Below, piece by piece: positions 49,526-61,300 of a stretch of 64,000 bases of DNA. This DNA comes from Penium margaritaceum (Eukaryota; Streptophyta; Zygnematophyceae; Desmidiales; Peniaceae): NCBI GenBank assembly GCA_023375785.1, contig SZWC01000030.1:282436-346435 (forward strand), in the 5' to 3' direction. A program made the translations under genes and the position numbers. The notes beneath the pieces were generated by a model. The model did not search any database, was not told where the DNA came from, and worked only from the letters and a program-made list of their open reading frames with translations. Position 1 is the stretch's first letter; every line of letters begins with the position of its first letter.

Positions 49526-49590
49526 CGCCGTCGCGGGGTTTGAACCCGCGACCTCTGGTTTGAGACTCCGGTGCCTAATCAACCAAGCCA
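49526..49590 (-). other. tRNA-like module in A1 5' LTR
   Basis: Same module as in the 3' LTR. The T-arm is unchanged (GCGGG-TTCAAAC-CCCGC), the D-arm is unchanged, and a few bases differ nearby. As in the 3' copy, no matching 5' acceptor half is present. Confidence 0.7.
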
Positions 49591-50099
49591 AAAAGGTATG
49601 GTTCCTATGATGAGCCACAGGGGACATACCCATTATGGGCAGTGCATTCCTGGCCCATCTCAGAACAGACCAAGGGGACATACTCCATAGAGCAGTGCAT
49701 GCCTTGTCTGTATGTGTAGCTAGCCAGCTAGGTAGTGGACAAGGTGCACACTGTTGAAAAATTGCCCCTCCGCATGCCCAAGTGCGGCGCCGAAAGCCGC
49801 CGACGAGCCGCCAGAAAGTGAAAACTCCGCTCCGGCGAATCTGGCGACTCGACAATTGCTCGGATCCTAAAATGGAGGATTATCCCGTAAAGTTGACAAG
49901 TCGCTGAATCCGGTGGAAGTTGTTTCGCCAGAATCGGACAATCATCGAGGGAGATATGGCCTTCCAAAGTTGGGGTGTGCGCAGTGGCTCTGGGAGCCGG
50001 CTACGACTCGAAATCCGGTCGATAATCGACTGGATGGAGTAACAGAATTACCATGTGGAGAAAATGCTCCGATAGACCTGCCGAGGCGTCCGGTGGATG

Positions 50100-50139
50100 A
50101 TCCGCCTGATCAGGTGGATTATCCACCGGATCCAGAAGT
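50100..50139. repeat. 40-base palindrome in S LTR
   Basis: Near-perfect palindrome centred on CCTGATCAGG, with arms CCGGTGGAT..ATCC and GGAT..ATCCACCGG and only a couple of mismatched pairs. It corresponds to 12864-12903. A second, shorter palindrome lies at about 50012-50035. Confidence 0.85.
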
Positions 50140-50526
50140 GCAGGTTGTTACTGAGGGACTTAGCCAAAATCTTGGCTCGACGTCCGAAACTCAGTAGTAC
50201 GCTTTGTTACTCGGGGACTTAGTCAAAATTCTGACTACAGGTCCGCGGACAGGTTTCGAACCTCGTCACACCCCATCACCAAACTCGACCCAAACGTGGG
50301 TAGGGTGCGTGGAAACAGTGCAGGGGACCCCTACACCACGTGCAAGTGGACCTGGGCCTTGGGAAAGGCGCTTCGCACGTGAAGGAAGGCGCCACGGCGT
50401 GTGCGCGCCATGGAGGCGTTAGGCGTTTCTGTGGTGGGAGAGACTTGCTCTTCGGCAAGCATAACTTGGGCTACGCTTGGCCAAATCGCGCGCAATTTGG
50501 TGCGTTGGAAATTTCATGACTAGCCC

Positions 50527-50533
50527 TATAAAT
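50527..50533 (+). promoter_or_regulatory. Probable TATA box of solo S LTR
   Basis: CCC-TATAAAT-G in sense orientation, with the same location and context as in the 12264-13241 copy. Confidence 0.6.
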
Positions 50534-50753
50534 GTTGTGATCATGTCTATGTTCAAAATATAAAGCAAAACGACGTTATTCCCTTCGGAAACTGACTGTG
50601 TCTGAATTCCTGCTCACATAGCGTGAGGCGACCAGAAAGCTCACGCTCAGTCTCAGATTCGCCCAAAACAGTAGACGTGATCCACTAGAGGCTATCAGAC
50701 CAACGTCGGGGCCGCACCACGCGGCTCTCATCCTGACACACACTATTTCAACA

Positions 50754-50891
50754 CTCTTGAAGGTGAAGTGTATGCGTAATTAAGATTGGGGTTTACAACA
50801 CATACCTGCAAAAGAAGAAGGTGTAAAAACCTTAATGAGATTTTCGGTTTTGGAGCTTCTTGGCCGGAGGTGGTTAGCTCAGTAGCTAACA
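50754..50891 (+). repeat. Family D LTR piece, right half (X1)
   Basis: It is the reverse complement of 61524-61665 and ends GTGGTTAGCTCAGTAGCTAACA, so the CA end of the D LTR is present. GTTAGCTCAGT resembles a pol III A-box. Together with 43666-43751 it is a D LTR lacking its outer part. Confidence 0.82.
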
Positions 50892-51730
50892 GTTTAAACC
50901 AAGGGGACTTGCTCCAAAGGATTACTGCATGCCTTGTCTATGTAGACCAGACATAGGGGACCTACTCCAATAGAGCAGTGCATGCCTAGTCCATCCTATG
51001 ACTGTCAAAACATGAGGTATAGACGAGGGACATATCAGACAAATAACCTCTTCCTCGCACCTCTTTCTATTTGCTATGAGATATGTTCTCTCTTGAGCTA
51101 TCTTGGTCTCGGTCTTTATTGGCTATATTGACAATACTGATCTTTGGGGTGCATGCAGAATGCTATTCGCTGTCAAGTACAATGATCATGCCATATGCAT
51201 GTATCTTCTTAGTTTCCGCATATTCCAGGTCCATAATCTCCTTTGCGACCACATTGCGTGAGTATTAGTACCTAATGTCAATATGCTTGGTCCATCGGGG
51301 GATGTCATCCTCCTGTCAAATTTTCAAGGTAGTCTTGTTGTCGATCCGGACCTGCATTGCTTATGTTGAAGCAAGTTGAATAACCCCTGTGTCTCTTTGC
51401 ATGCTTTTGACAAAGTGATGTGCTATGCTCTAGCAATAGAGGGAGACACAGGCTTGCTTTCTGGTTGCGGAAGAGGCTACACTACCATTCAAGAAGCACG
51501 CGGAGTCCAAAGTGGACTTTTTGTCATTGATTCTTCCTGTCTAGTTGGCGTACGTGTAGTAGAAAAGGTACAACGGGTCATGTCCCTCTTGGCCTTGAAA
51601 CAAAAGTCCTATTTTTTGTGTCTTGTGTACATAGCACATGATGTTCTTTAGTGCTTGCTCGTACTGTGGCCGTCCACTAGCCACAAACCTACTGACCTGT
51701 CCTAGGACATAGCAAGTATCAGGGCATGTT

Positions 51731-52454
51731 TGATCGATCTGGAGGAGAGACGGAGCCTTGGAGCAGCAAGCATGTGTGATTGGAAGGACATCACTTGTGC
51801 TAAAGAATGGTTATTCAATCACTCAAAATGATGGAGTACATATAGAGCTAGAGCTTGGGCAAGTCAGCCCTCTCACAAGCCACACCACTTAGCCATGGAG
51901 ACTAAGCCTCACACACTAGAGTCCATAATCTCACATTAGGGAGGAAATCAGCCTAGAAATCCGGCTGACCACTTACACACAACCTAAAGAGCTAGAAAAT
52001 GCTCTCATGGCACACTCCTAGTGGTCACATAACCCACAAACCCATGGAGAATCGCCATGTATCCATGGCTAGCACACAAGGATCTCACATCACCTAAAAA
52101 GCAAGGAGAGGTCAGTACACCCTGACAAGGCAATCCTAAGACCAAGGTCCTTTTTGGATATTTCTCCCATCAGGTCTTGACCCTTGACCTCTTGCCTTTT
52201 TCTTTTCTCAGGCTAAGGCATGGAGCCATCGCCCATGGTCACCCGGATATCGGCGGTCGATGACCTCGAAAGCTTTGAAAATTCATATCTCCTTATCTGA
52301 CCGTTGGATCAACCTCAAACATGGACCATAGACATTTTGCCACCTGATCTTTCCAGTGGTGAGGTTCGATCGACGATCGGAGTAGGCATCTGGTACTTTC
52401 CTGGAACTTGCTCCTGTGGACCTGAAACTGAGCGAGATGGATCCTTTTCCAACA
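51731..52454 (-). repeat. B2 3' LTR (724 bp)
   Basis: The plus strand starts TGATCGATCTGG and ends CCTTTTCCAACA. The minus-strand tract AAAGTGGGAGAT beside it is the PPT. TATA-like CTATATGTA lies on the minus strand near 51840. Confidence 0.93.
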
Positions 52455-52499
52455 ATCTCCCACTTTGCCGCAGTCAGAGTGGGCTGAGTCCACATGCCT

Positions 52500-55400
52500 T
52501 CATCCAGATCTGCTGCTTCTCACAGGTCACTGGCTTGGTGAGAAAATCAGCGACCTACTTGCTGGTTGGAGTAAACTCCAACTTGATAGCACCCTCCTAC
52601 ACCATATGCCTAATGAAGTGATATGCGATGTCAATGTGCTTGGTGCATGCATGGTGCTCAGGATTCTTGGCGAGTGCGATTGCGCTCTGGTTGTCGACGC
52701 GCACATGAACTGGAACTGCTGCACTTCTACTCATCTCTGCCATGAGACGCTGAAGCCAAACTTCTTCCTTGGCTCTAGAGCTGAGAGAGACGTACTCAGC
52801 TTCTATGGTCCAGGTGGCCACGACCACCTTCCGCTTGCTACACCAGCCGATGGCACCTCCATTCATGAGAAACACATGTCCAGAGATGGACTTGCGGGTC
52901 TCAGGATTTGAAGCCCAATCTGCATCTGTGTAGCCGATGATGCTGTTGTCGTTGCCGTTGTAGGTGGTGTCAACGTTGATGGTTCAAGCAAGGTCGCGAA
53001 AGATCCGCTTCACTCCCTTCTGGTGCTCCGGTCCGGGATTAGCCATATGCTTGCTTACAGCGCTCAAAGTCTGTGCGAGGTCCGGCCTGGTTGCCACCAT
53101 CAGGTACATGAGACTGCCGACGGCGCTGTGGTTCTTTTGCCGCTCAGCTGCATCTTCTTCTCCACCAAAGCTCATGAGGTACTGCCGCGTCTCCAGCGGC
53201 GTACCGATGGGTTTTGCCTCTGCCATGCCAAACCGCTGCAAAACATCCTTGATGAAGCGGCTCTGCTGTAGCGAGAGAGAGCGTGACTTGCCGTCACGCG
53301 TGATCTGGATGCCGAGGAAGTATGATGCCTCCCCGAGATAAGACATTTGGAAGCGCTCTTGCATGTCCTCCTTAAACTCCTGCACTACAGACATGCTATT
53401 GGAAAGGAGGAGCATGTCATCCACATAGACAATGATGATGAGGATCTCATGCTCATGCTGCCAGCGATAGACGCTGTAGTCACACTAGTTGCGCTCAAAC
53501 CCCATGCATTGCAATGCCGCATCCAACTTCTGGTTCCAAGCACGCGACGCTTGCTTGAGGCCATACAGCGACTCTGCACCTTGCAGACCTGGTGCTCCTG
53601 GCCATCCATGACGAACCCCTCCGGCTGCTCCATGTAGATCTCCCCCTCCAAGTCACCATTCAAGAATGCCATCTTGACATCCATGTGGTAAACCTCAAAG
53701 TCCTCAACTGCTGCATAAGAGAGGAGCGTGCACAAAGACGCAAACTTTGCAACATGGGCAAAAGTTTCTGTGTAGTCGATGCCCTCCTGTTGCGAGTAGC
53801 CCTTGGCGACCAGCCTCGCCTTGTACTTTTCCAGGTTACCATCTGCTCCCCGCTTCTTCTTGAACACCCACTTGCACTTGATCACCTTACGTCCAGGTGG
53901 ACGCTCAGTCAGCTCCCACATGCCGTTGTCCATTAGCGACTGCATCTCCTGCTGCATGGCTTGTGCCCAATCTGCTGCATCCGGTGTAGCCATGCCCTCC
54001 TTGTATGACGTTGGNAAAGTTTCTGTGTAGTCGATGCCCTCCTGTTGCGAGTAGCCCTTGGCGACCAGCCTCGCCTTGTACTTTTCCAGGTTACCATCTG
54101 CTCCCCGCTTCTTCTTGAACACCCACTTGCACTTGATCACCTTACGTCCAGGTGGACGCTCAGTCAGCTCCCACATGCCGTTGTCCATTAGCGACTGCAT
54201 CTCCTGCTGCATGGCTTGTGCCCAATCTGCTGCATCCGGTGTAGCCATGCCCTCCTTGTATGACGTTGGCTCATCAGAATCTGTTGCAACTGCGACGTTC
54301 ATCTGTTCTGGTTTCTACAGCATCCAAAAATGGCCGCGCTCACCAAGCTTGTAACGCACCCTAAGACGGTACTTGCGACCTGGTGTTGGAGCGTTAGCGG
54401 GCGGCTGGCGCGGTGCTGTTGGCACAATTGCTACTGCTGGTGGTGCTACATCTCCCTCCTGTGCTTCTGCTGATGAGGCTGCTATATCTGCAACCTCAGA
54501 CATGGGAGAGTAGAGTGATTCTTCCATGGTCACAGTAGAGGAAGGATCGGGAGAGACTTGATCAGGAAGGATTTCTACTCCCACTGTCTTGTCAGCTGCT
54601 GGTTTTGCTGCCTCTTCACAGACAATGTTGGTGCCAATGACGTTGCTCTCGTTGAAGACGACATCTTTGAAGATGATGACGTGGCCTGTGTCCCTCTCGT
54701 AGGGGCAATAGGCCTTGCTTGCCACATTGTAGCCAATCATCGGCATCTGCGCACTCTTTGCGTCCCATTTCTGCCGCTTCTCCTTGGGTACGTGCATGTG
54801 CGCCAGGCTGCCAAATGCTCGGAGATGACCCACGCTTGGTTTCTTGCCGAACCACGCCTTGTACGGCGTCATCTGCTCCAGCGCCTTAGTTAAACTGCGG
54901 TTCTTGATGTAGATCGCAGTGCTCACGGCTTCAGTCCAAAAGTCGTAGGTCAGCCGAGCCGCGTGCATCATGGAGCGGGCCGACTCCACAATGATACTGT
55001 TGGTGCATTCTGCTACACCGTTCTGCTGCGGCGAGTACAGCGCGGCACGCTACGCCTTGATGGCAGCTGCTGCGAGGTAGTCCTGGAACCCCTTGCTAAG
55101 GTACTCTCCACCGCGGTCGCTGCGTAGCGCCTTGATCTTCTTGCGAGCCTGGTTCTCCACCATGGCCTTGAACTCCTTGAACCTGTCAAAGCACTGGTCC
55201 TTGGAAGGAATGAAGTACACAGCAATGTAATGGCTGAAATCATGAATGAAGGTCAGGAAATACCTAGAGCCTCCAAAGCTCTGGGTCTGCATCGGTCCGC
55301 ACAAGTCCGTGTGGAACAGCTCCAACACCTCCTTTGCACGCTGCCCTACTCCAGAGAACGCCTCTCGGTGTTTCTTCCCCTCCAAATAGTCGATGCACAA

Positions 55401-55950
55401 CTGCTGCTCAAAGTTAGAGATGGTAGGCACGTCACGCACCATCTTCTTTTCTTGAAGCTCCTACAAGGAGCGCATGCCAATGTGGCCGTAGCGCACATGC
55501 CAGATCTCACCATCTATCGCCTGCACCACTGTTGCAAGACTCTGCTCACGCGGGATCTTGGTCGCCCCAAGCAGGTGGTACATGTCTCCCTCTTTCACTG
55601 ACCTGGCCAACTCCTCTCCTGTATCCTTGTTGAGGATGTAGCCATAGTCATCATCGAAGACGACGCGCAGTGCTGTGTTTGTAAGAGAGGAGACTGAGAG
55701 GAGGTTGAATGCAGCATCAGGTACATACAACACGCCATTAAACACTCCCACTTCAATGCCACGAAGGGTCTCCAACCACATCTCCACAATCCCACTCCCC
55801 TCAACATACACCAACCAGTCATCGCCCAAAGCGATAGGACGGGGAGGGATGGACAGGAGCTGTGTAAACCACTCCTTGTGATGTGTGAGGCTCTTGGTAC
55901 ATCCTGAGTCCTTTTACCATGGGATATCCGCCTTTTCCACTTGCGACATG
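52500..55950 (-). pseudogene. pol: B2 pol region (copia polyprotein)
   Basis: Approximate minus-strand parts: protease near 55850-55950, GAG-pre-integrase 55450-55830 (IWHVRYGHIGMRSL), integrase core 54850-55440 (LFHTDLCGPMQTQSFGGSRY, RSDRGGEYLS), linker 54320-54850, RT 53400-54270 (WVFKKKRGADGNLEKYKARL, MDVKMAFLNGDLEGEIYMEQ, YVDDML) and RNase H 52550-53330 (TIEAEYVSLSS). The RT is clearly distinct from that of family A, so it is a separate copia lineage. Several breaks; treated as a fossil. Confidence 0.9.
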
Positions 55951-56029
55951 TCAGACTTTTCCATGAAGAGACGGTCGCGCACCTCCTTGGCCACATTCAT
56001 GTTGCCAAAGTGGCGCACACCAGCCTGGT

Positions 56030-56135
56030 TTTGCTCCTGCTACTGCTGCTGACGCTGCTGTGACTGCTGCTGCTGCTACTGCTTTTGCTGCTGCTGTTGT
56101 GATGATTGCTGCTGCTGCTGCTCCTCCTGGTCCCT
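56030..56135 (-). repeat. CAG-rich triplet tract in B2
   Basis: Interrupted CAG/CAA triplets on the minus strand would encode a glutamine-rich linker between the gag zinc finger and protease. B1 has a more decayed version at about 150-240. Length differs between copies, as expected of a triplet tract. Confidence 0.75.
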
Positions 56136-56199
56136 CTTCAGCTTGAAACACACCTTTTTGTAGTCTCCCTCTTTATGGCAGTTGTGGTATTTGCCTTTT

Positions 56200-56967
56200 T
56201 TTCTGCCTTTCTTCTGCCCAGACTACTGCTGCTACTGCTGGTTGCATGAGCTCGTGGCCACCAAAACTGCTTAACTACTGCCGCCGCCATTGCAATTTAC
56301 TGCATTGCGACGCAATTCCACCTCCACCAGGTGTGTGCAGATGAAGTCAAGGTCGAGAGTTGGCTGGCACTCTAGCGTCTTTTGCACCGTGTAGTAGCTG
56401 GTTGGGAGTCCCCTCAGCAAGAGGAGGATGAAGCGCGTCTCTTCCACAAGATTGCGGGCCGCTCTTAGCTGCTTCGCTAGCTCCTTTGCCCTGTCCACAT
56501 TTGCCTCCATCCCTTCACCATCCTACATTTTCAGCGCCATCATCTTTTCCTCCAAAATCATGAGGAATGCAGGATCCTTGCTCTCATACTTCTTGCACAA
56601 CGTGTCCCATCCCACCTTTGCAGTAGCCTTGTCACTCACGTACTGAAGATGCGGGTTGGAGATGGTGCTGACAAGCAACCTGTAGGCCTGCCTACCCTTC
56701 TTCTTCCACTCCTCATACAACGTAGGTACAGCTGCAAAAGAACCCTCATTAGTTGCACCCTTTTGCGGCGTCTTCCCTGCCACCAACTGCGATGCGGTGA
56801 TGCCTTTTGCCTGTGGAACTCGAGCCGGCTCGTCGCCGCTCACCACCTCCCACAAGCCCCTCTCCTCCAAAAGGAGGCGGGTACGGATCTTCCAAAACGT
56901 GAAGTTGGCGCATCCCTCCAGCCTCTCGAAAGGCTGGGCTGCTGTTACAACGCCAGCTGCTGCCATT
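56200..56967 (-). pseudogene. gag: B2 gag region
   Basis: It starts near 56967 (MAAAGVVTAAQPFERLEGCA), followed by a UBN2-type domain (NFTFWKIRTRLLLEERGLWE, VSDKATAKVGWDTLCKKYES) and a region with RAKELAKQLRAARN. A zinc knuckle follows near 56150-56200 (CHKEGDYKKVC). B3 starts gag at the same place (MVAEGVV), which supports the start. Confidence 0.85.
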
Positions 56968-57599
56968 GTTGAGCCTTGGTGATGCTTAGCGCTGCCCTTG
57001 TGTGGCGGCGCTAGCCGTGCTTCTGCTGCTGCTTCTGCCAGAAATCTGTCTGACAGAAATAGGACTGTAGATGCCAACAGACTCGGAAGTTGGATAAATG
57101 GAGCCCACCACTGGAAAATTCAGCTCAAAGCCTTTTGGATCGACCCATAAAACAGGGTCATCAACAGGGGATTTTGAAAGATATGCCCTCTTGAGAACAG
57201 GGTATGCTTCTGCTCCTACTCTAACTCAGACCAGCCAGCTTGTAAACGGCGTTTCTCCCAAACAAATCAATGGATCGCAAATATGTTTGCCTCAATAGAA
57301 AGCTTAGGAAAAATACTACAATTCGCATGTGCCACGTTTTAAATTGGACAAAGAAACAAGAGAGTTATGGTCATAACAAGGCAACAGTCTTACTCATAGA
57401 GAAGAGTGTAGCCCTGGCCGACATCGTTTTGAGCATAACTCTCGATTCGACTCTTGGATCTTCTCGATCTTGGGATTGTTGAAAAGCTTGTCTTGTGAAC
57501 TTGAAGATCAAGTGGTTGATTGTCAAATCTGGTCAAGGTTTAACCCCAAACCGTGACTCTCAAAGTGACGGTCTATGCTGGCTGAAAGTAACAGAACTT

Positions 57600-57612
57600 G
57601 GCTCTGATACCA
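57600..57612 (-). promoter_or_regulatory. Primer-binding site of B2, initiator tRNA-Met type
   Basis: The minus strand reads TGGTATCAGAGCC two bases after the 5' LTR, identical to B1. Confidence 0.93.
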
Positions 57613-57614
57613 AA

Positions 57615-58340
57615 TGATGGATCTGGAGGAGAGAAGGAGCCTTGGAGCAGCGAGCATGTGTGATTGGAAGGGCATCACTTGTGCTGAAGAATGGTTGTTC
57701 AATCACTTAAAATGATGGAGTACATATAGAGCTAGAGCTTGGGCAAGTCAGCCCTCTCACAAGCCACACCACTTAGCCATGGAGGCTAAGGCTCACAAAC
57801 TAGAGTCCATAATCTCACACAAGGGAGGAAATCAGGCTGACCACTCACACACGTCCTAGAGGGCTATAGAATGCTCTCATGGCACACTCCTAGTGGTCAC
57901 ATAACCCACAAACCCATGGAGAATCGCCATGTGTCCATGGCTAGCACACAAGGATCTCACCTCACCTAAAAAGTAAGGAGAGGTACCTTTATCCTAGTCA
58001 GCACACTCTGAGAAGGCAATCCTAAGACCAAGGTCCTTTTTGGATATTTCTCCCATCAGGTGTTGACCCTGGACCTCTTGCCTTTTTCTTTTATCAGGCT
58101 AAGGCATGGAGCCATTGCCCATGGTCACCCGGAAATCGGCGGTCGATGACCCCGAAAACTTCGAAAATTCATATCTCCTTATCCGACCGTTGGATCAACC
58201 TCAAACTTGGACCGTATACATTTTGCCACCTGAACTTTCAAGTGGTGAAGTTCGATTGACGATCGGAGTAGGCATCTGGTACTTTCCTGGAACTTGCTCC
58301 TGTAGACCTGAAACTGAGCGAGATGGCTCCTTTTCAAACA
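57615..58340 (-). repeat. B2 5' LTR (726 bp)
   Basis: The plus strand starts TGATGGATCTGG and ends TTTTCAAACA. The PBS lies at its inner end. It is about 94% identical by eye to 51731-52454, apart from small length differences. Confidence 0.93.
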
Positions 58341-61300
58341 GTGTTCCTTCCATGGAATACATAAGGCTATCAACTGTAGGCTGGTATGAAATGCTCTCTA
58401 TATTACTCCGTTGTGCTTCAATGCCATAGCTCATGGATGTGAGCTTGATGAATTTTATCATGCGAGTGCTAATGGCCTTGCAATCCGTCATGGTCTGGCG
58501 CATGAGGACCACCATGATCTACTTGGTCTAGTTGAGTTTGATAGGACTTCTTGCTCGGTTGTGCTGATGGTTTTCGTAAGGTAGATCTCAAGAGGACCCA
58601 TGTCCTTCATCTTGAACCTGTTGCTGCGATCTGTCTTTAGCTTGATCAGTAGCTCAACTCATGACATGTAGATATTCAGGTCACCAACGTAAAAAGCAGC
58701 CACCATCAAGTCTTGCTCATCCTCCCTCACGTAGATTCTAGGGTTGTTCCGTCAGTGCGTAAAGATGAGCTCCACCATAAACCCATCTATCTCCTTGTAG
58801 CACATCCCTGCTATCATTTTCACCTTCTAGAGTGCTTTCACTTTCTTGCAAACCTTTCCCTCTAGACATTTTACTCCCTCGGGTACTTCTATAAGCACTT
58901 CTTTATCAAGCCTTACATAGAGGAAATTTGTCTTTACGTCCATGTGCTAGACCTACGTATCTTTTGCATCAGCAATGTTTAACATGGATCTGATGAGAGG
59001 AAAGGTGACAAAACGCTGGGAAAACTGCTTTGACTCTAAGGCCTCGGTGGACTCAGTGCAATAGTCTTTTGTTATGTCAGACTGCCAAACCATTTTCCCT
59101 ATCACACCATCATCCTACTTTAGTGGCACCATGTCCCAGTTATGATGTGCCTTATCACCTAGTTCAAGTAACACAACCAACTCTCTATAGTTGGGAGTAT
59201 GGATAGGAATCCAGAGCTCCTCCTTGGCAAGCAACCTCTTAGAGAAATTGACATCTTGGCTCCTGATGAGCTTTCTAATTGCTTGGTCCCATAGGCTGTA
59301 TGTGTTGTGTGGAGTGTCGCATCTAACCATTGCACACTAACAAGCACGTGTATTCAGTTTGCCACTTCCTTCTCGTCCTTGGGTCTTTGCCAAGGTAGTG
59401 TAGCCAAAAACTCTCAAGTTTGTGGCGTCTGGCCTCAAATCTGACCAGGCCTCCTGTGGCATTCTGTGCTTCTTCTTAGAGCGTGTTCATATTCTAGCTT
59501 CTGGAGTAAGATTCACAAGGTGGCAAGCAGTTCTCACATCTTCAGCCCAAAAACAAGGTAGGAGTTTAAGCATCAAAGAGAATGCCTCGTGTCATGCTGA
59601 GAATTTTCAAGTTCACGTGCCCAAGAACGCCATTGCTCTGTACAATGTAATGCGTTGTGGTATTGTGGTTGGTACAATGTTGGCTCAACCAGCTCTTCCA
59701 TGCCTCGCACTCACAACCATTGCTTGTGCAGAACGCCTTTACCTTGCTTGTATGCTGTTTATCATGGCAACAAACTCTTGCAGCTTCTTCTTGACCTCTC
59801 CCTTTATCACAAGGAAGTAGATTCACATACTGCGATTGTGGTTATCAATGAAGGTCGAGGAGTACTTATTGTCACACACATCAAAGCATATCAGGTCCAA
59901 GAATGATACCGCACGCAGTCCATTATGGTCAGAGGGATCTCTCTTTGCTTTTCCTTGGAGGCATGGCTGACATAAATTCTTGCACTTTCCCTTATCTTTG
60001 GCCTTGCATCCCTCCATTATATGAATCACTTTGTTCTAATGCATAGTTTGTTCTGTTTGTTATCAACATGGCCAAAGCACCTGAGCCACAACTGAGCATC
60101 TCTATCTTTGGTGGAGTTAGCCGCCACAGTGGTGATTTGTGGTACAATATCAAACTTCGGGGACTTGGGCTCTTCGACCATCACATGTCCCTCATTTGTA
60201 CCCTTAAGGGGCTTGATTTATAGCACGTAGAGACCATCAGCTCTTGGGGCCTGTATAACAAGACTCTCCGTAATGTCCTTCTTCCTAAAAATCATGGCTT
60301 CCTCCTTTGGGAAGAAGGAAGTCATGTCGTGGTCTGTTGTTTTGGACACCAATAAGAGGTCTACCACAAAAGATAACATGTAGACAAAATTCTCTTGTTT
60401 CAAGTATTTTCAGTACTTCTGACATCAGTTATGATCAAGTTTTCTCTCTTGCCTCGGGCATTGACAAGGCTCCCATTCGCACACCTGAAGTGACGTTCGG
60501 TGATCCCAATGGACATGAACCCATCCTTCTTCATGAAAAAGTAATGGTTTGTGCCAGAGTTAACCCCGTAGGCTATACGTTTGAGTAGTGTTGCTCCCTT
60601 GGTTGTTGGCATGATCTCAATCATCATGTTCATCAACTTGTTTCTGCCCTTTGCCCTCATTCTTATCACCATTATCTTCGTTCTCCTTATTGGTAGTACG
60701 AAACCCCCGTGCCGAAAGCCCAGGCTTGCCACAGTTATGGTATTTCTTACAACGCTTTGAACCCTTTATTCCATAACTATAACCAATCCCTCCACCGCCA
60801 CTACTTGCGTTGCCGCTATGAAAAAAACATGAGTTGTTGCCACGGCCACCGTATTGTGCACTGTAGATTGAAATGTTAGCCTCCGTGCTACTGTGACGCA
60901 TGGCCTTGTTGTGCGTGTACTCGAACACTGCCTTCTACGTTCAATCCTCCTCCTGCCAGCTGTCAAAGACGGTGATGAGATGACGCCCAGTTTATGGTAG
61001 TTCCATGAGGAGGATCATGGCCTGTATGTTGGTATTGATTTCCCCAGCTCATTTGGGTCACTTGCTCCAGTAGTCCTTCAAACTACAGTACAAATTCCAA
61101 AATCGCATCTGCCTTGCTCACCCTCATTGAAAGTAATTCTTGAAGGACGAACAAGTAATTTGCAAGATGTGTTGATTGGTGAATATGAGCAATCTTTCCA
61201 TACGTCTTTGATGCATATGTAATGCCACAGACATGGAGATGCTACGACTCATGCAATGATGTCATAAAGATAAAAAAGCGCAATGTTGTTTTTGGGCTCC

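Larger units (their letters stand above)
49752..50738 (+). repeat. Solo LTR, family S (987 bp), in A1 5' LTR
   Basis: It starts TGTTGAAAAATTGCC and ends CTCATCCTGACA. A perfect 5-bp target duplication, CACAC, flanks it (49747-49751 and 50739-50743). The empty site survives in the A1 3' LTR (gtgcacactatttcaaca). It carries TATAAAT at 50527-50533. It is younger than A1 itself. Confidence 0.96.
43752..50753 (-). mobile_element. A1: youngest-looking family A copia element
   Basis: Ends are TGTTGAAATA..CATTGACA on the minus strand, flanked by a perfect 5-bp target duplication CTCTT (43747-43751 and 50754-50758). Order: 5' LTR (49109-50753, split by a solo S LTR), PBS-like tract, leader (about 48677-49090), gag, protease, integrase, RT, RNase H, PPT (44405-44421) and 3' LTR (43752-44404). 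The full set of parts is present with only a few breaks. The LTRs differ at about 21 of 653 positions by eye (about 3%). At rates used for grasses that would mean roughly a million years or so, but the rate for this organism is unknown. Confidence 0.95.
49109..50753 (-). repeat. A1 5' LTR, split by a solo S LTR
   Basis: LTR sequence runs 49109-49751 and resumes 50744-50753. The gap is the solo S LTR plus one copy of its target duplication. The total of 653 bp equals the 3' LTR. Confidence 0.95.
51731..58340 (-). mobile_element. B2: fairly young family B copia element
   Basis: 5' LTR (57615-58340), PBS (57600-57612), leader (about 56970-57600), gag, zinc finger, Q-rich stretch, protease, integrase, RT, RNase H, PPT (52455-52470) and 3' LTR (51731-52454), in complete order on the minus strand. 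The flanks ATGTT (left) and GTGTT (right) are a 5-bp target duplication with one change. The disrupted C sequence aligns with an unbroken site in A5 near 9015. LTRs differ by about 6% by eye, so it is roughly twice the age of A1. It has several breaks, and one unresolved base falls inside it. Confidence 0.94.

Noticed and set aside
56030-56135. CRISPR-like or satellite array
   Set aside because: The repeat unit is a triplet with interruptions, lies inside a copia element and has no spacers.
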